DNA from: Verrucomicrobiales bacterium
GTDB lineage: Bacteria; Verrucomicrobiota; Verrucomicrobiia; Limisphaerales; UBA9464
Length of the DNA stretch: 64,000 nucleotides
NCBI GenBank assembly: GCA_027488845.1
Contig: JAIYBC010000056.1
Coordinates: forward strand, 1 to 64,000
Direction: 5' to 3'
A model generated the notes under the pieces. It saw only the letters and a list, made by a program, of their open reading frames with translations. It searched no databases and was not told where the DNA came from. Positions 1 to 9,350 of this stretch are shown here, one piece after another. Each line of letters starts with the position of its first letter. Position 1 is the first letter of the stretch. The position numbers were made by a program, and so were the translations under genes.

Positions 1-1185
1 AAGAAGCTGGAGCAGCAGTTCCTGAGGGCGCAGCGGATGGAGAGCATCGGGACGCTGGCGGGAGGCATCGCGCACGACCTGAACAACGTGCTCGCGCCGA
101 TCCTGATGTCGATCGAGCTATTGCGCCTCGAGAACTCCGCCGAGGAACGGAACGAGGTGCTCGACACCATCGAGTCCAGTGCCCGACGCGGCGCCGACAT
201 GGTCAACCAGGTCCTGTCCTTCGCCCGGGGCGTCGAGGGCCGGAGGGTGACCCTGCAGGTGCGGCACATCATCCGCGACGTCGCCAAGATCGCCTCCGAG
301 ACATTCCCGCGGAACATCGAGATCCGGACGCACACGCCGGGCGACCTCGAGCCGGTGCTCGGCGATCCCACCCAGATCCACCAGGTCCTGCTGAACCTCT
401 GCGTGAACGCCCGCGACGCGATGCCCCAGGGGGGGATCCTCACCCTCTCGGCCCGGAATTTCGTCGCCGACATGCAGTACGCCGGGCTCATCCCCGAGGC
501 GCAGGCCGGTCGCTACATCCTCATCGAGGTCGAGGACACGGGCATCGGAATGGACCCGGAGACTATCGAGAACATCTTCGACCCGTTTTTCACCACCAAG
601 GAGCCGGGCAAGGGCACCGGGTTGGGGTTGTCCACGTCGCTGGCCATTGTCCGCAGCCATGGCGGTTTCTTCCGGGTGCACAGCGAACCCGGAAGTGGAT
701 CCTGCTTCCGGGTGCATCTGCCCTCGACCGTGGGCTCCGACGAAACGCCCAAGGCTCCCGAGCCGGTGCTGCCCCGTGGCCACGGCGAATGGGTCCTGGT
801 GGTCGATGACGAGCCGTCGGTGCGCCAGGTCGCACGCCAGACCCTGGAGGCCTTCGGATACCACGTCGCGACCGCGTCGGACGGGGCCGAGGCGGTCGCA
901 ACCTACTCGGCACGCCCTGGCCGGTTCGCGGTGGTGTTGACCGACATGATGATGCCGGTGATGGACGGGCCCGCGACGATCGAGGCGATCCTCCGACTCG
1001 ATCCGTCGGCCCGGATCATCGCTGCCAGCGGACTCAGCCTGGAAGGTCGGATGGCCGCAGAGGTCGGCGCCGGCATACGTCTTTTCCTTCCGAAACCGTA
1101 CACCGCGGAGACCCTCCTGGGGGCGATACACGGGTTGCTTCCCGGTCCGACTCCGGTGGTCCCACACCGGCCCTCCGCTCCCTGA
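1..1185 (+). CDS. Hybrid sensor histidine kinase, C-terminal part (5' end outside window)
   Basis: The frame is open from base 1, so the N-terminal sensory part lies upstream and only the last 394 residues are seen. They form a HisKA dimerisation/phosphoacceptor domain with the H-box A-H-D-L-N-N (His25 of the visible part), a HATPase_c domain with N-box L-N-L-C-V-N-A-R-D-A, G1 box D-T-G-I-G-M and G2 box G-K-G-T-G-L-G-L, and a C-terminal receiver domain with acidic pair D-D-E, phospho-acceptor Asp315 in T-D-M-M-M-P and Lys365 in L-P-K-P. By family, such proteins autophosphorylate on His and pass the phosphate to the attached receiver. No membrane segment is visible. The two genes downstream are close paralogues, so the missing part probably holds PAS domains like theirs (inference). 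Output partner unknown: no HPt protein or DNA-binding regulator lies nearby. Confidence 0.93.
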   Translation, partial: KKLEQQFLRAQRMESIGTLAGGIAHDLNNVLAPILMSIELLRLENSAEERNEVLDTIESSARRGADMVNQVLSFARGVEGRRVTLQVRHIIRDVAKIASETFPRNIEIRTHTPGDLEPVLGDPTQIHQVLLNLCVNARDAMPQGGILTLSARNFVADMQYAGLIPEAQAGRYILIEVEDTGIGMDPETIENIFDPFFTTKEPGKGTGLGLSTSLAIVRSHGGFFRVHSEPGSGSCFRVHLPSTVGSDETPKAPEPVLPRGHGEWVLVVDDEPSVRQVARQTLEAFGYHVATASDGAEAVATYSARPGRFAVVLTDMMMPVMDGPATIEAILRLDPSARIIAASGLSLEGRMAAEVGAGIRLFLPKPYTAETLLGAIHGLLPGPTPVVPHRPSAP

Positions 1186-1360
1186 TCCAGCCATCAGATC
1201 CGTTGGCTTCGCGGGATCTCCCCGTTTGGCCACGGGATCGGTCCCCAAAGGGGGCACAGTCGAAGACCGGGGATTCTTCCCGGCCGCCCCGTTTCCCCAA
1301 TGCCTCCGCATCAGGGATTTCCTGATCAGTCCCGGGTTGGCTCTTGGAACGGGGCAGCGG

Positions 1361-4300
1361 ATGTTCTCCTTCGTGCAGCGTCCTCCGAACGGAGCCAACC
1401 CGAACCCAGCCTTGGCAAGCGACGGCGTGACGAGCCCGAGTCGACCCCGGAATCCGGTGGCCCAGGAACCCGCCGGTAAAACGGATCCGCAGGCCCAGGC
1501 CATGTCGGATGCCGCCTCGACCGAGAAGGCGCTTCGGCTTTCGGAACAGCGCTTCATCAACCTCTTCCGCAACAGCCCCGCCGCGATCGGCATCTCCACG
1601 GTCCACGACGGACGGCTCATCGATGTCAACGAACGGTATTGCGACCTCGTGGGCTTTTCCCGTGGCGAGCTGCTCGGAAGGACCGTCCGGGAGCTGCGCC
1701 TGCATGTCGACGGCCATGACCGTGATGCCGTCATGCAGCGCCTGCTCCAGGATGACAGGATCACCGGTCTTGAAACCCGCTTCCGCCGAAAGGACGGCGA
1801 ACTGCGGGACATCATGGTCAACCTCGAGATGCTGGAGCTCGCCGGCGAGGCGGCGCCGGTGATGGTCGCGCAGATCGTCGACATCACCGAGCGGAAGGCG
1901 GCGGAACAACGGCTGATCCAGAGCCAGGCCCTCCTCAAGATGGCCTCCCGCATGAGCCGACTGGGGGCGTGGCAGGTCGAGCTTCCCTCGCTGGAGGTCC
2001 GGTGGTCCGACGAGGTCCGGGAGATCCTCGGCGTCACGGCCGACTTCCGTCCCAGCGTGGAGGTGTCCCTCGGGTTCTACCACGCCGACCATCGCGCCCT
2101 GATCGGCGAGGCGGTGCGCCGGTGCGGCGCCGAGGGTGTTCCCTTCGATGTCGAGGCCCGCATCCAGCGCAGGGACGGGAACGAGGTCTGGGTCCGGGTC
2201 CTGGGCGAAGCGGTCCGGGATGACGTCGGCCGCATCATCCGGGTCCAAGGGACCTTCCAGGACATCACCCGTCGGCGGAAGGACGAGGAGCACCTGCGTC
2301 TCCTCGAGAACTGCATCTCCCGGCTCTCGGACATCGTCGTCATCACGGAGGCGGAACCGGTGACCGACGTGGGGCCGAGGATCGTCTACGTCAACGACGC
2401 CTTCGAGCGCCGCACCGGCTACAGTCGGGAGGAGGTCCTCGGCAAGGCCCCCCGGATCCTCCAGGGGCCCAAGACCCAAAGGCAGGCCTTGGACCGCATC
2501 CGGACGGCCCTCCAGGGCTGGTCTCCTATCCGCGAGGAACTGATCAACTACACCAAGTCGGGCGAGGAATTCTGGCTGGAACTCGACATCGTCCCGGTGG
2601 CGGATCCGACGGGCTTCTACACCCATTGGGTTGCCATCCAACGCGACATCACCGACCGCAAGCGGTCCGAGGAGGCGCTGCGGGTCAGCGAGGAACGGTT
2701 TCGGCTCCTGGCCAAGGTCTCGAACGACGTGATCTGGGACTGGGACCTCGGCTCCGGGCAGATCTGGTGGAACGAAGGCCTCCCGACCTTGCTCGGGGGA
2801 CTTCCCCAAGGCGTCGAGACGGTCTCCGGTCGCTGGAACGGCATCGTCCATCCCGAAGACCGCGAAACGGTGGCCACGAGCCTCCGGAAGGCCATGGAAG
2901 GATCCGGGGACGAATGGCAGGCAGGCTACCGCATCCTCCGCGTGGACGGCGGGATCCTGCACGTCGTCGACCGCGGACACATCATCCGTGACCCCGATGG
3001 GAGGCCGGTCCGCATGGTCGGTGGGATGACCGACGTCACCGAGCGCCGGAGGTCCGAGGAACGCCTCGCGGAACAGGCCGCGCTGATCGACCAGACCCGG
3101 GACGCCATCGTCGTCCGTGACCTACGGGGCTTGGTCCGGTTCTGGAACAAGGGCGCGGAACGCATCCACGGCCGGCCGGCTTCGGCTGCGGTGGGTCGCG
3201 ACATCCGCGAACTGGTCGCCTTCGACCGGGACCAGTTCGATGCGGCCGTTGGTGCCGTCGTTGCGGACGGCGTGTGGAACGGGGAACTGAATGCCGTCTC
3301 CGCCGACGGAAAGGACATCCGCCTCGACTCCCGCTGGACCCTGCTCCGTGATGCGCAGGGGACCGCCCGGTCCATCCTGGCCGTCGACACCGACGTCACC
3401 GAACGCAAGAGGCTGGAGTCGCAGTTCCTCAGGGCCCAGCGGATGGAGAGCATCGGCACCCTCGCCGGAGGGATCGCCCACGACCTCAACAACGTCCTCG
3501 CGCCGATCCTGATGTCGATCGAGCTGCTCCGCCTGGAAATGGAGGCCCAGGAACGGTCCGAGATCCTCGACATCATCCGGTCGGCGGCGCAGCGCGGATC
3601 GGACATGGTGCGCCAGGTCCTCTCGTTCGCCCGTGGGGTCGAGGGACAACGGGTTGTCGTCGAGCTGAAGCACCTCATCCGCGACCTCTCCAAGATCGTC
3701 TCGGAGACGTTCCCCAGGAACATCGAGCTCTGCACGGAAACCGCACCGGCCCTGCGCCCGGTGCTGGGCGACCCGACACAGATCCACCAGGTCCTCCTCA
3801 ACCTCTGCGTGAACGCCCGGGATGCCATGCCGAACGGCGGCATCCTGACCGTGCAATCGTCCAACTTCACGGTCGACGAGCAGTTCGCGAGCCTCGTCCC
3901 GGATGCCCGTTGCGGCGACTACGTCCGGATCGAGGTCGGGGATACCGGCACCGGGATCCCCTCGGCCAACCTCGAGAAGATCTTCGACCCCTTCTTCACC
4001 ACCAAGGAGCACGGGAAGGGGACCGGTCTCGGTTTGTCCACTTCCCTCGCCATCGTCCGGAGCCACGGTGGATTCATCCGCGTCCAAAGCGAACCCGGCC
4101 GTGGTTCCCGTCTCGCCGTCCACATCCCGGCGACCGAGCTCACGTCCGGCCGTCCGGAGTCCGGCACCGACCAGATTCCGCGAGGCCATGGCGAGCGGAT
4201 CCTGCTGGTGGAGGACGAACCCGCCGTCCGCGCGGTCACCCGTCAGACCCTGGAGCAGTTCGGATACAAGGTGCTTGTGGCCTCGGACGGCGCCGAGGCG

Positions 4301-4591
4301 GTCTCGGTCTTCGCCCAGAACACCGGCCAGATCGACATGGTGTTCACCGACATGATGATGCCGGTGATGGACGGGCTGGCGACGATCCATGTCCTGCGGC
4401 GGATGGACCCGGAGGTCCGTATCCTCGCCGCCAGCGGACTGAGCCTGGACGAGTCCGCGGCCAAGGAGGCGTCCTCGGGCATCCGGCATTTCCTTCCGAA
4501 GCCGTATTCCGCCGATGTCCTCCTGTCGGCGGTGGCCAAGGTGTTGAAGGGATCCGGCGAAATCCGCGATCCCGCCCCGGAAGGCCGGTAA
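1361..4591 (+). CDS. Multi-PAS hybrid sensor histidine kinase
   Basis: About 1076 residues. After a disordered Pro/Ser-rich leader come five PAS/PAC modules (roughly 60-180, 190-305, 312-435, 440-560 and 570-685), HisKA (H-box A-H-D-L-N-N, His707), HATPase_c (about 800-930) and a receiver (Asp997, Lys1047). There is no transmembrane segment or signal peptide, so it probably senses a cytoplasmic cue. The third PAS is LOV-like: it has Y-V-N-D-A-F, G-K-A-P-R-I-L-Q-G and N-Y-T-K-S-G-E-E-F-W, but Pro replaces the photo-adduct Cys of the usual G-x-N-C-R-F-L-Q. The frame is open back to a TTG at 1226, but that stretch looks non-coding; ATG 1361 is preferred, and ATG 1502, which aligns with the start of the PAS region in the next kinase, is also possible. 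Middle gene of a tandem array of three paralogues. Ligand and target unknown. Confidence 0.93.
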   Translation: MFSFVQRPPNGANPNPALASDGVTSPSRPRNPVAQEPAGKTDPQAQAMSDAASTEKALRLSEQRFINLFRNSPAAIGISTVHDGRLIDVNERYCDLVGFSRGELLGRTVRELRLHVDGHDRDAVMQRLLQDDRITGLETRFRRKDGELRDIMVNLEMLELAGEAAPVMVAQIVDITERKAAEQRLIQSQALLKMASRMSRLGAWQVELPSLEVRWSDEVREILGVTADFRPSVEVSLGFYHADHRALIGEAVRRCGAEGVPFDVEARIQRRDGNEVWVRVLGEAVRDDVGRIIRVQGTFQDITRRRKDEEHLRLLENCISRLSDIVVITEAEPVTDVGPRIVYVNDAFERRTGYSREEVLGKAPRILQGPKTQRQALDRIRTALQGWSPIREELINYTKSGEEFWLELDIVPVADPTGFYTHWVAIQRDITDRKRSEEALRVSEERFRLLAKVSNDVIWDWDLGSGQIWWNEGLPTLLGGLPQGVETVSGRWNGIVHPEDRETVATSLRKAMEGSGDEWQAGYRILRVDGGILHVVDRGHIIRDPDGRPVRMVGGMTDVTERRRSEERLAEQAALIDQTRDAIVVRDLRGLVRFWNKGAERIHGRPASAAVGRDIRELVAFDRDQFDAAVGAVVADGVWNGELNAVSADGKDIRLDSRWTLLRDAQGTARSILAVDTDVTERKRLESQFLRAQRMESIGTLAGGIAHDLNNVLAPILMSIELLRLEMEAQERSEILDIIRSAAQRGSDMVRQVLSFARGVEGQRVVVELKHLIRDLSKIVSETFPRNIELCTETAPALRPVLGDPTQIHQVLLNLCVNARDAMPNGGILTVQSSNFTVDEQFASLVPDARCGDYVRIEVGDTGTGIPSANLEKIFDPFFTTKEHGKGTGLGLSTSLAIVRSHGGFIRVQSEPGRGSRLAVHIPATELTSGRPESGTDQIPRGHGERILLVEDEPAVRAVTRQTLEQFGYKVLVASDGAEAVSVFAQNTGQIDMVFTDMMMPVMDGLATIHVLRRMDPEVRILAASGLSLDESAAKEASSGIRHFLPKPYSADVLLSAVAKVLKGSGEIRDPAPEGR

Positions 4592-4790
4592 AAACCACCG
4601 CCATCCGGGTGCGATTTGAAAACGATACAGTAACCCCGGGCCGGTTCGATGTGGCATGAAATAATTAGCCACCGAGCCGCCGATGAGACAGCCCAAATCC
4701 GATATCTTCTCCATCATTCCGGGAGTGGAACGACGCCCGGAGGCCCTGCTGCGGCCGATTCGTTTCCGTGTCCGGCCGACGAAGTGCGGG

Positions 4791-4797
4791 GGAGGTG
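4791..4797 (+). promoter_or_regulatory. Shine-Dalgarno site fixing a GTG start
   Basis: GGAGGTG lies a few bases before GTG 4802, the strongest ribosome-binding site seen among the kinase genes. It supports GTG as the start of the third kinase and therefore the reality of its extra N-terminal domain. Confidence 0.7.
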
Positions 4798-4801
4798 AAC
4801 G

Positions 4802-7800
4802 GTGATCGCCGAACCGAAACGGGTTTCCGAGAGCGTCTGTGGTGCCGAGGTTTCCCGCGGTCGTTCCGCCGGTTCCGGGCGATCCCCGGTGGACCGTATC
4901 GGGGAGATCGCCGTGCGGATCGTTGGCGGTGCGTGGGCCTGGATCGTCCGCAAGGACGGAGCCACGCTGCGCTGCGTCGGATTCCATGGTGAACCGCCCG
5001 ACGCCGTCGGGCTCCGGTCTTCTCCGTTGATCAACATCTTCGGTGTTCCCGAGGGGACGGTGGTGGAGGACGTCTCCAAGGACGCCCGGCTCCGTACATG
5101 CCCGCTCTTCCAAGGTCGCGGAGACGTGGGGCTCGTGTTGGGACTCCCCGTTCCATCAGCCGACCCAGCCGGCGAGGCCGTCCTCCTGGTGGGTAGCCGC
5201 CTGCCGGGTTCTCCCGACCCCGAGGCGTGGCACGCACTCGGTCTCCTGGCGGAAACCCTTGGGGACGTCTTGGAAGGTCCTCCGGTCGGCCGGAAGCCGG
5301 AGGCGTCGCCGATGGTCGATTCGGAGCGCCTCGCCCTCTATCTCTCCGAACAGAGGATGTCGTCGCTCTTCAGGAACAGCCCGGCCGCCATCGGGGTTTC
5401 GACCGTGCAGGAAGGTCGGATCATCGACGTCAACGAGCGGTACTGCGAACTGCTGGGCTACGAGCGGGACGAGTTGCTCGGGCGGACGGTCGGGGCTCTC
5501 CGGCTCCATGTGGAGACTCACAACCGCGAAGAGGTCATGAACCGGCTTCTGGTCGAGCGGAGGGTCAACGGGGTGGAGACCCGGTTCCGGCGGAAGGACG
5601 GCGTCCTGAGGGATGTCATCGTCAATCTCGAGCTGCTCGCCCTCGCGGGTGATTCCGCTCCGGTGATGGTGGCGCAGATCGTGGACATCACCGAACGCAA
5701 GCAGGCGGAGGAACGGATCCGGCAAAGCCGCTCGATGCTGCGGATGGCCTCCAGGGTGGGGCGGCTCGGGGCCTGGCAGGTCGACATTCCCGACCTGGGC
5801 ATCACCTGTTCGGACGAGGCCGGCTCCATCCTCGGATTGCCGCCCGGGCCTCCGCTCGGCCTGTGGGAGTCCTTCAGCTTCGGTCCTCCGGTCCGTCAGC
5901 GGGAATTCCGCAAGGCCTTCGAGTCCTGCGCCCGCGACGGCACCCCGTTCGACATGGAGCTCCGCGTCGAGCGGGACGGCCTGACTGGGACCTGGATCCG
6001 GCTGATGGGCGAGGCGGTCCGGGAATCGGACGGCGGCATCGTCCGCGTCCAAGGGGCGATCCAGGACATCACCCAGCGCCGCAGGGACGAGGAACAGCTC
6101 CGCCTGCTGGAGCACTGCGTCTCCAGGCTCTCGGACATCGTCCTGATCACCGACGCCGAGCCGATTGACGATCCCGGGCCACGGATCGTCTACGTCAACG
6201 ACGCCTTCGAGCGGCGGACCGGCTACCGACGCGAGGAGGTCCTCGGGAAGACGCCGAGGATCCTCCAGGGCCCCGGTACACAGAGGGACGCGCTCGACCG
6301 GATCCGGGCCGCGCTGACCGAGTGGAAGCCGGTTCGCGAGGAACTCATCAACTACACCAAGTCCGGCGAGGAGTTCTGGCTGGAGCTGGACATCGTCCCC
6401 GTCTCCGATTCCGACGGGATCTTCACCCATTGGATAGCGATCGAGCGGGACATCACCGAACGGAAGCGGGCCGAGAGCCGGCTTCGGATGAGCGAGGAGC
6501 GCTTCCGGCTGCTGGCCAAGGCGTCGAGCGACGTCATCTGGGACTGGGACATAGCCCGGGGCGAGGTCTGGCGCAGCGAGGGATTCGAGCTGCTTTCCGG
6601 CGTTCCCTCATCCGGCACCGAGACCACGGTCGACCGGTGGACCAACCTCATCCACCCGGACGACCGGGACCGCGCCACGCAGGGCCTTTGGGACGCCGTC
6701 GCCGGGACCACGGGGGAGTGGTGTGAGAACTACCGCATCGTCCGGCAGGACGGCGCGGTGATCCACGTGCACGACCGGGGGCTCATCCTCCGCGACGCCG
6801 ATGGACGCGCCGTGCGCGTGGTCGGGGGCATGATGGACATCACCGACCGCAAGCGGTCCGAGGAACGGATCGCTGAGCAGGCCGCCCTGATCGAGGAGTC
6901 CCGTGACGCCATCGTCGTGCGGGATCTCGAGGGCCGGGTTCGCTTCTGGAACCGCGGTGCCGAACGGGTCCATGGGTGGAGTTCCGCCGAGGCCTGTGGG
7001 CGTGACCTCCGGGATCTGGTCCGCTTCGACGAGTCGATGCTCCATCTTGCCGAGTCGTCCGTGCGCAGGGACGGGGAATGGAACGGCGAGATCGATGTGG
7101 TTTCCCGCTCCGGGGTCCCCGTCAAGTTGGACAGCCGCTGGACGCTCCTGCACGACCCGGAAGGCCAGCCCCGGTCGATCCTCACGATGGACACCGATGT
7201 CACCGACCGGAAGAAGCTCGAGGAGCAGTTCCTCAGGGCGCAGCGGATGGACAGCATCGGCACGCTGGCCGGCGGCATCGCGCACGACCTGAACAACGTC
7301 CTCGCCCCGATCCTCATGTCCATCGAGCTGCTCCGGCTCGACCTCGAGCACGGCGAGCGGTCCGAGATCCTCGACACGATCCACGCCTCGGCCAAGCGGG
7401 GTTCCGACATGGTGAAGCAGGTCCTGTCGTTCGCCCGTGGGGTCGAAGGGGAAAGGGTCGTCGTCCAGGTCTCCCACCTGGTCCGGGACACCGCGAAGAT
7501 CGTCGCCGACACGTTCCCCCGGAGCATCACGGTTTCCACCACCTTGGAGCCGGGACTCAGCCTCATCCTGGGAGACCCGACCCAGATCCACCAGATCCTG
7601 CTGAACCTCTGCGTCAACGCGCGGGACGCCATGCCGGAAGGCGGCGAACTGCGTCTCCGGGCGCGGAACTTCATCGCCGATCCCCAGTATGCCAGCCTCG
7701 TTCCCGAGGCCCGCTGCGGCCCCTACGTCCTCATCGAGGTCGAGGACGAGGGGACGGGAATGTCCCGGGAGGTCATGGACCGCGTCTTCGATCCGTTCTA

Positions 7801-8392
7801 CACGACGAAGGAGCAGGGCAAGGGCACCGGACTCGGGCTTTCGACCTCGCTGGCCATCGTCCGCAGCCACGAGGGCTTCATCCGGGTGGAAAGCGAGCCC
7901 GGCGTCGGCTCCGTGTTCCGCGTCTATCTTCCGGTCACGGGACTGTTGGAGACCGCCCCTCCCTCGGGAGACGGCGACCTGCCCGCCGGGAAGGGGGAGC
8001 GCATCCTGCTGGTGGAGGACGACGAATCGGTCAGGGACGTGACGCGACAGACGTTGGAGCGTTTCGGTTATCGGGTGGACACCGCCTCCGACGGTGCCGA
8101 GGCCGTCTCCCACTATGCCCAGCATGGCAGGGACATCGACCTCGTCTTCACCGACATGATGATGCCGGTCATGGATGGGGCCGCGATGATCCAGGTGCTC
8201 CTGCGGATGAATCCCATGATCCGGATCCTCGCGGCCAGCGGATTGAGCCAAGGGGATGCCGTGAAGTCCGCGATTGCCCCGGGACTCGGGCATTTCCTCT
8301 CCAAACCGTACACGGCGAACCGCCTGCTGCGAGCGATCCGGACCGCCCTCGGGGACGAAACGCCGGCAGCCGAGTCCACCGGGGGCCGCTGA
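4802..8392 (+). CDS. GAF-like/multi-PAS hybrid sensor histidine kinase
   Basis: 1196 residues, closely paralogous to the preceding kinase from its first PAS domain onward. It differs by about 150 extra N-terminal residues that look like a GAF domain (an alpha/beta pattern with W-A-W-I-V and L-V-L-G-L-P-V strands). Then come five PAS/PAC modules (about 180-300, 305-430, 435-555, 560-685 and 690-805), HisKA (His828), HATPase_c and a receiver (Asp1118, Lys1168). The LOV-like PAS again has Pro (485) in place of the reactive Cys. The G1 box reads D-E-G-T-G where the sisters have D-T-G. No membrane segments. The GTG start is supported by a good Shine-Dalgarno sequence. It is followed within 10 bp by the convergent hydrolase gene, so it ends the tandem array. 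Signal and output partner cannot be read from the sequence. Confidence 0.93.
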   Translation: MIAEPKRVSESVCGAEVSRGRSAGSGRSPVDRIGEIAVRIVGGAWAWIVRKDGATLRCVGFHGEPPDAVGLRSSPLINIFGVPEGTVVEDVSKDARLRTCPLFQGRGDVGLVLGLPVPSADPAGEAVLLVGSRLPGSPDPEAWHALGLLAETLGDVLEGPPVGRKPEASPMVDSERLALYLSEQRMSSLFRNSPAAIGVSTVQEGRIIDVNERYCELLGYERDELLGRTVGALRLHVETHNREEVMNRLLVERRVNGVETRFRRKDGVLRDVIVNLELLALAGDSAPVMVAQIVDITERKQAEERIRQSRSMLRMASRVGRLGAWQVDIPDLGITCSDEAGSILGLPPGPPLGLWESFSFGPPVRQREFRKAFESCARDGTPFDMELRVERDGLTGTWIRLMGEAVRESDGGIVRVQGAIQDITQRRRDEEQLRLLEHCVSRLSDIVLITDAEPIDDPGPRIVYVNDAFERRTGYRREEVLGKTPRILQGPGTQRDALDRIRAALTEWKPVREELINYTKSGEEFWLELDIVPVSDSDGIFTHWIAIERDITERKRAESRLRMSEERFRLLAKASSDVIWDWDIARGEVWRSEGFELLSGVPSSGTETTVDRWTNLIHPDDRDRATQGLWDAVAGTTGEWCENYRIVRQDGAVIHVHDRGLILRDADGRAVRVVGGMMDITDRKRSEERIAEQAALIEESRDAIVVRDLEGRVRFWNRGAERVHGWSSAEACGRDLRDLVRFDESMLHLAESSVRRDGEWNGEIDVVSRSGVPVKLDSRWTLLHDPEGQPRSILTMDTDVTDRKKLEEQFLRAQRMDSIGTLAGGIAHDLNNVLAPILMSIELLRLDLEHGERSEILDTIHASAKRGSDMVKQVLSFARGVEGERVVVQVSHLVRDTAKIVADTFPRSITVSTTLEPGLSLILGDPTQIHQILLNLCVNARDAMPEGGELRLRARNFIADPQYASLVPEARCGPYVLIEVEDEGTGMSREVMDRVFDPFYTTKEQGKGTGLGLSTSLAIVRSHEGFIRVESEPGVGSVFRVYLPVTGLLETAPPSGDGDLPAGKGERILLVEDDESVRDVTRQTLERFGYRVDTASDGAEAVSHYAQHGRDIDLVFTDMMMPVMDGAAMIQVLLRMNPMIRILAASGLSQGDAVKSAIAPGLGHFLSKPYTANRLLRAIRTALGDETPAAESTGGR

Positions 8393-8401
8393 CCGCGTCG
8401 T

Positions 8402-9226
8402 TCAGCCGGGAGTCGTCATCCAGTCCCAGAACCCGCGATAGAACGCGGCGTCGCGGTTCGAACCCTCCCAGTGGTTCTCGCCCGGGAATTCCCAAAGGCG
8501 CTTGGGGCCCGGGTAGCTCCGGAAGAGGCGACGTCCGGATTCCGGCGGGATCACCTCGTCCGCCCCGGCCACCACCACGGCCAGGGGGCCGTGGTACCCG
8601 GTCAGCCATTCCGAGGACGGGAACCGGTCCCTCAGCAGGAGTCGGACGGGAAGCCACGGATAGTGGCTGGCCGCCGCCTCGGCGAGCTCGCGGAACGGCA
8701 CGAGCAACAGGACCCCGCGGATGCGGTCCGGCCTCGAGCCCGCCAGGGCGGAGGCGACTCCGGTTCCGAGCGATTCGCCGACGATTGTCACCTTTCCCCG
8801 AGCCGGGATCAGGTCCAGGCCTTCACGGGCGGCCGCGACGAGGCTCTCCTGGGACGGCTTTCCCGGACGGTCCGCGTAGCCCGGGTACTCCAGGACGAAG
8901 ACCTCGGCGTCCACCGCCTCCTGGATGGGGTCGAAGATGTACTCCCGTCCCGCCGCGGATCCGGCGTTGCCGTGGAGCACCAGCCATGCACCCGCCTTCG
9001 GTTCCATGGACCGGGCCGGACGGCGCCAGCCGATGCGGAGTCCGGCGGCGTTGGTCCACGGTTGCAGGCGATGACGTTCCTGATAGGGGCGCAGCTGCTC
9101 CGCGGTGAGCCGGGGAGGGTGGTAGATCAGCTTCCGCTGGCATCCGGCGACCAATGCGGCAATTCCGAGATAGGCGGCGACCGGCGCCAGGAGCCACCTT
9201 CGGATTCGGGACCGGTTGGACTTCAT
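8402..9226 (-). CDS. Lipoprotein alpha/beta hydrolase (serine hydrolase)
   Basis: 274 residues from ATG 9226. The N-terminus has a basic stretch, a hydrophobic segment and a lipobox-like L-V-A-G-C (Cys29), suggesting a membrane-anchored lipoprotein. The alpha/beta-hydrolase fold shows the oxyanion segment L-H-G-N-A-G-S, nucleophile elbow G-E-S-L-G (Ser152), a likely acid at Asp223 (A-D-E-V-I-P) and His252 (G-E-N-H-W). This matches the ABHD13/BEM46-like group of uncharacterised bacterial hydrolases; the substrate (ester, thioester or peptide) cannot be assigned. The frame is open further upstream to 9517, but that extension is low-complexity Arg/Ser-rich sequence that overlaps the divergent gene, so the shorter start is chosen. 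Convergent with the third kinase. Confidence 0.85.
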   Translation of the reverse strand: MKSNRSRIRRWLLAPVAAYLGIAALVAGCQRKLIYHPPRLTAEQLRPYQERHRLQPWTNAAGLRIGWRRPARSMEPKAGAWLVLHGNAGSAAGREYIFDPIQEAVDAEVFVLEYPGYADRPGKPSQESLVAAAREGLDLIPARGKVTIVGESLGTGVASALAGSRPDRIRGVLLLVPFRELAEAAASHYPWLPVRLLLRDRFPSSEWLTGYHGPLAVVVAGADEVIPPESGRRLFRSYPGPKRLWEFPGENHWEGSNRDAAFYRGFWDWMTTPG

Positions 9227-9350
9227 CGACGCCGAAGGCTCACGTCCCCGACGGCACAAGGCCAATGGAAACGGGCCGGAAAGCCGCGCCATCCCGGCGC
9301 GGGAACACCGGCTCGACAGGTCGTGAGGTTGGCGGCAATTTGTCACCGCG

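Noticed and set aside
1226-1360. TTG start for the second kinase
   Set aside because: The added residues are not conserved in the paralogue and contain no motif; ATG 1361 or 1502 is more plausible.
4651-4676. AT-rich hairpin GTGGC...GCCAC before the third kinase as a terminator or promoter
   Set aside because: Only a 5-bp stem, no T-run and no matching -35/-10 pair; not enough to call.
8440-8470. tRNA-like T-loop string GGTTCGAACC
   Set aside because: No acceptor or anticodon stem can be built around it, and it lies within the hydrolase coding sequence.
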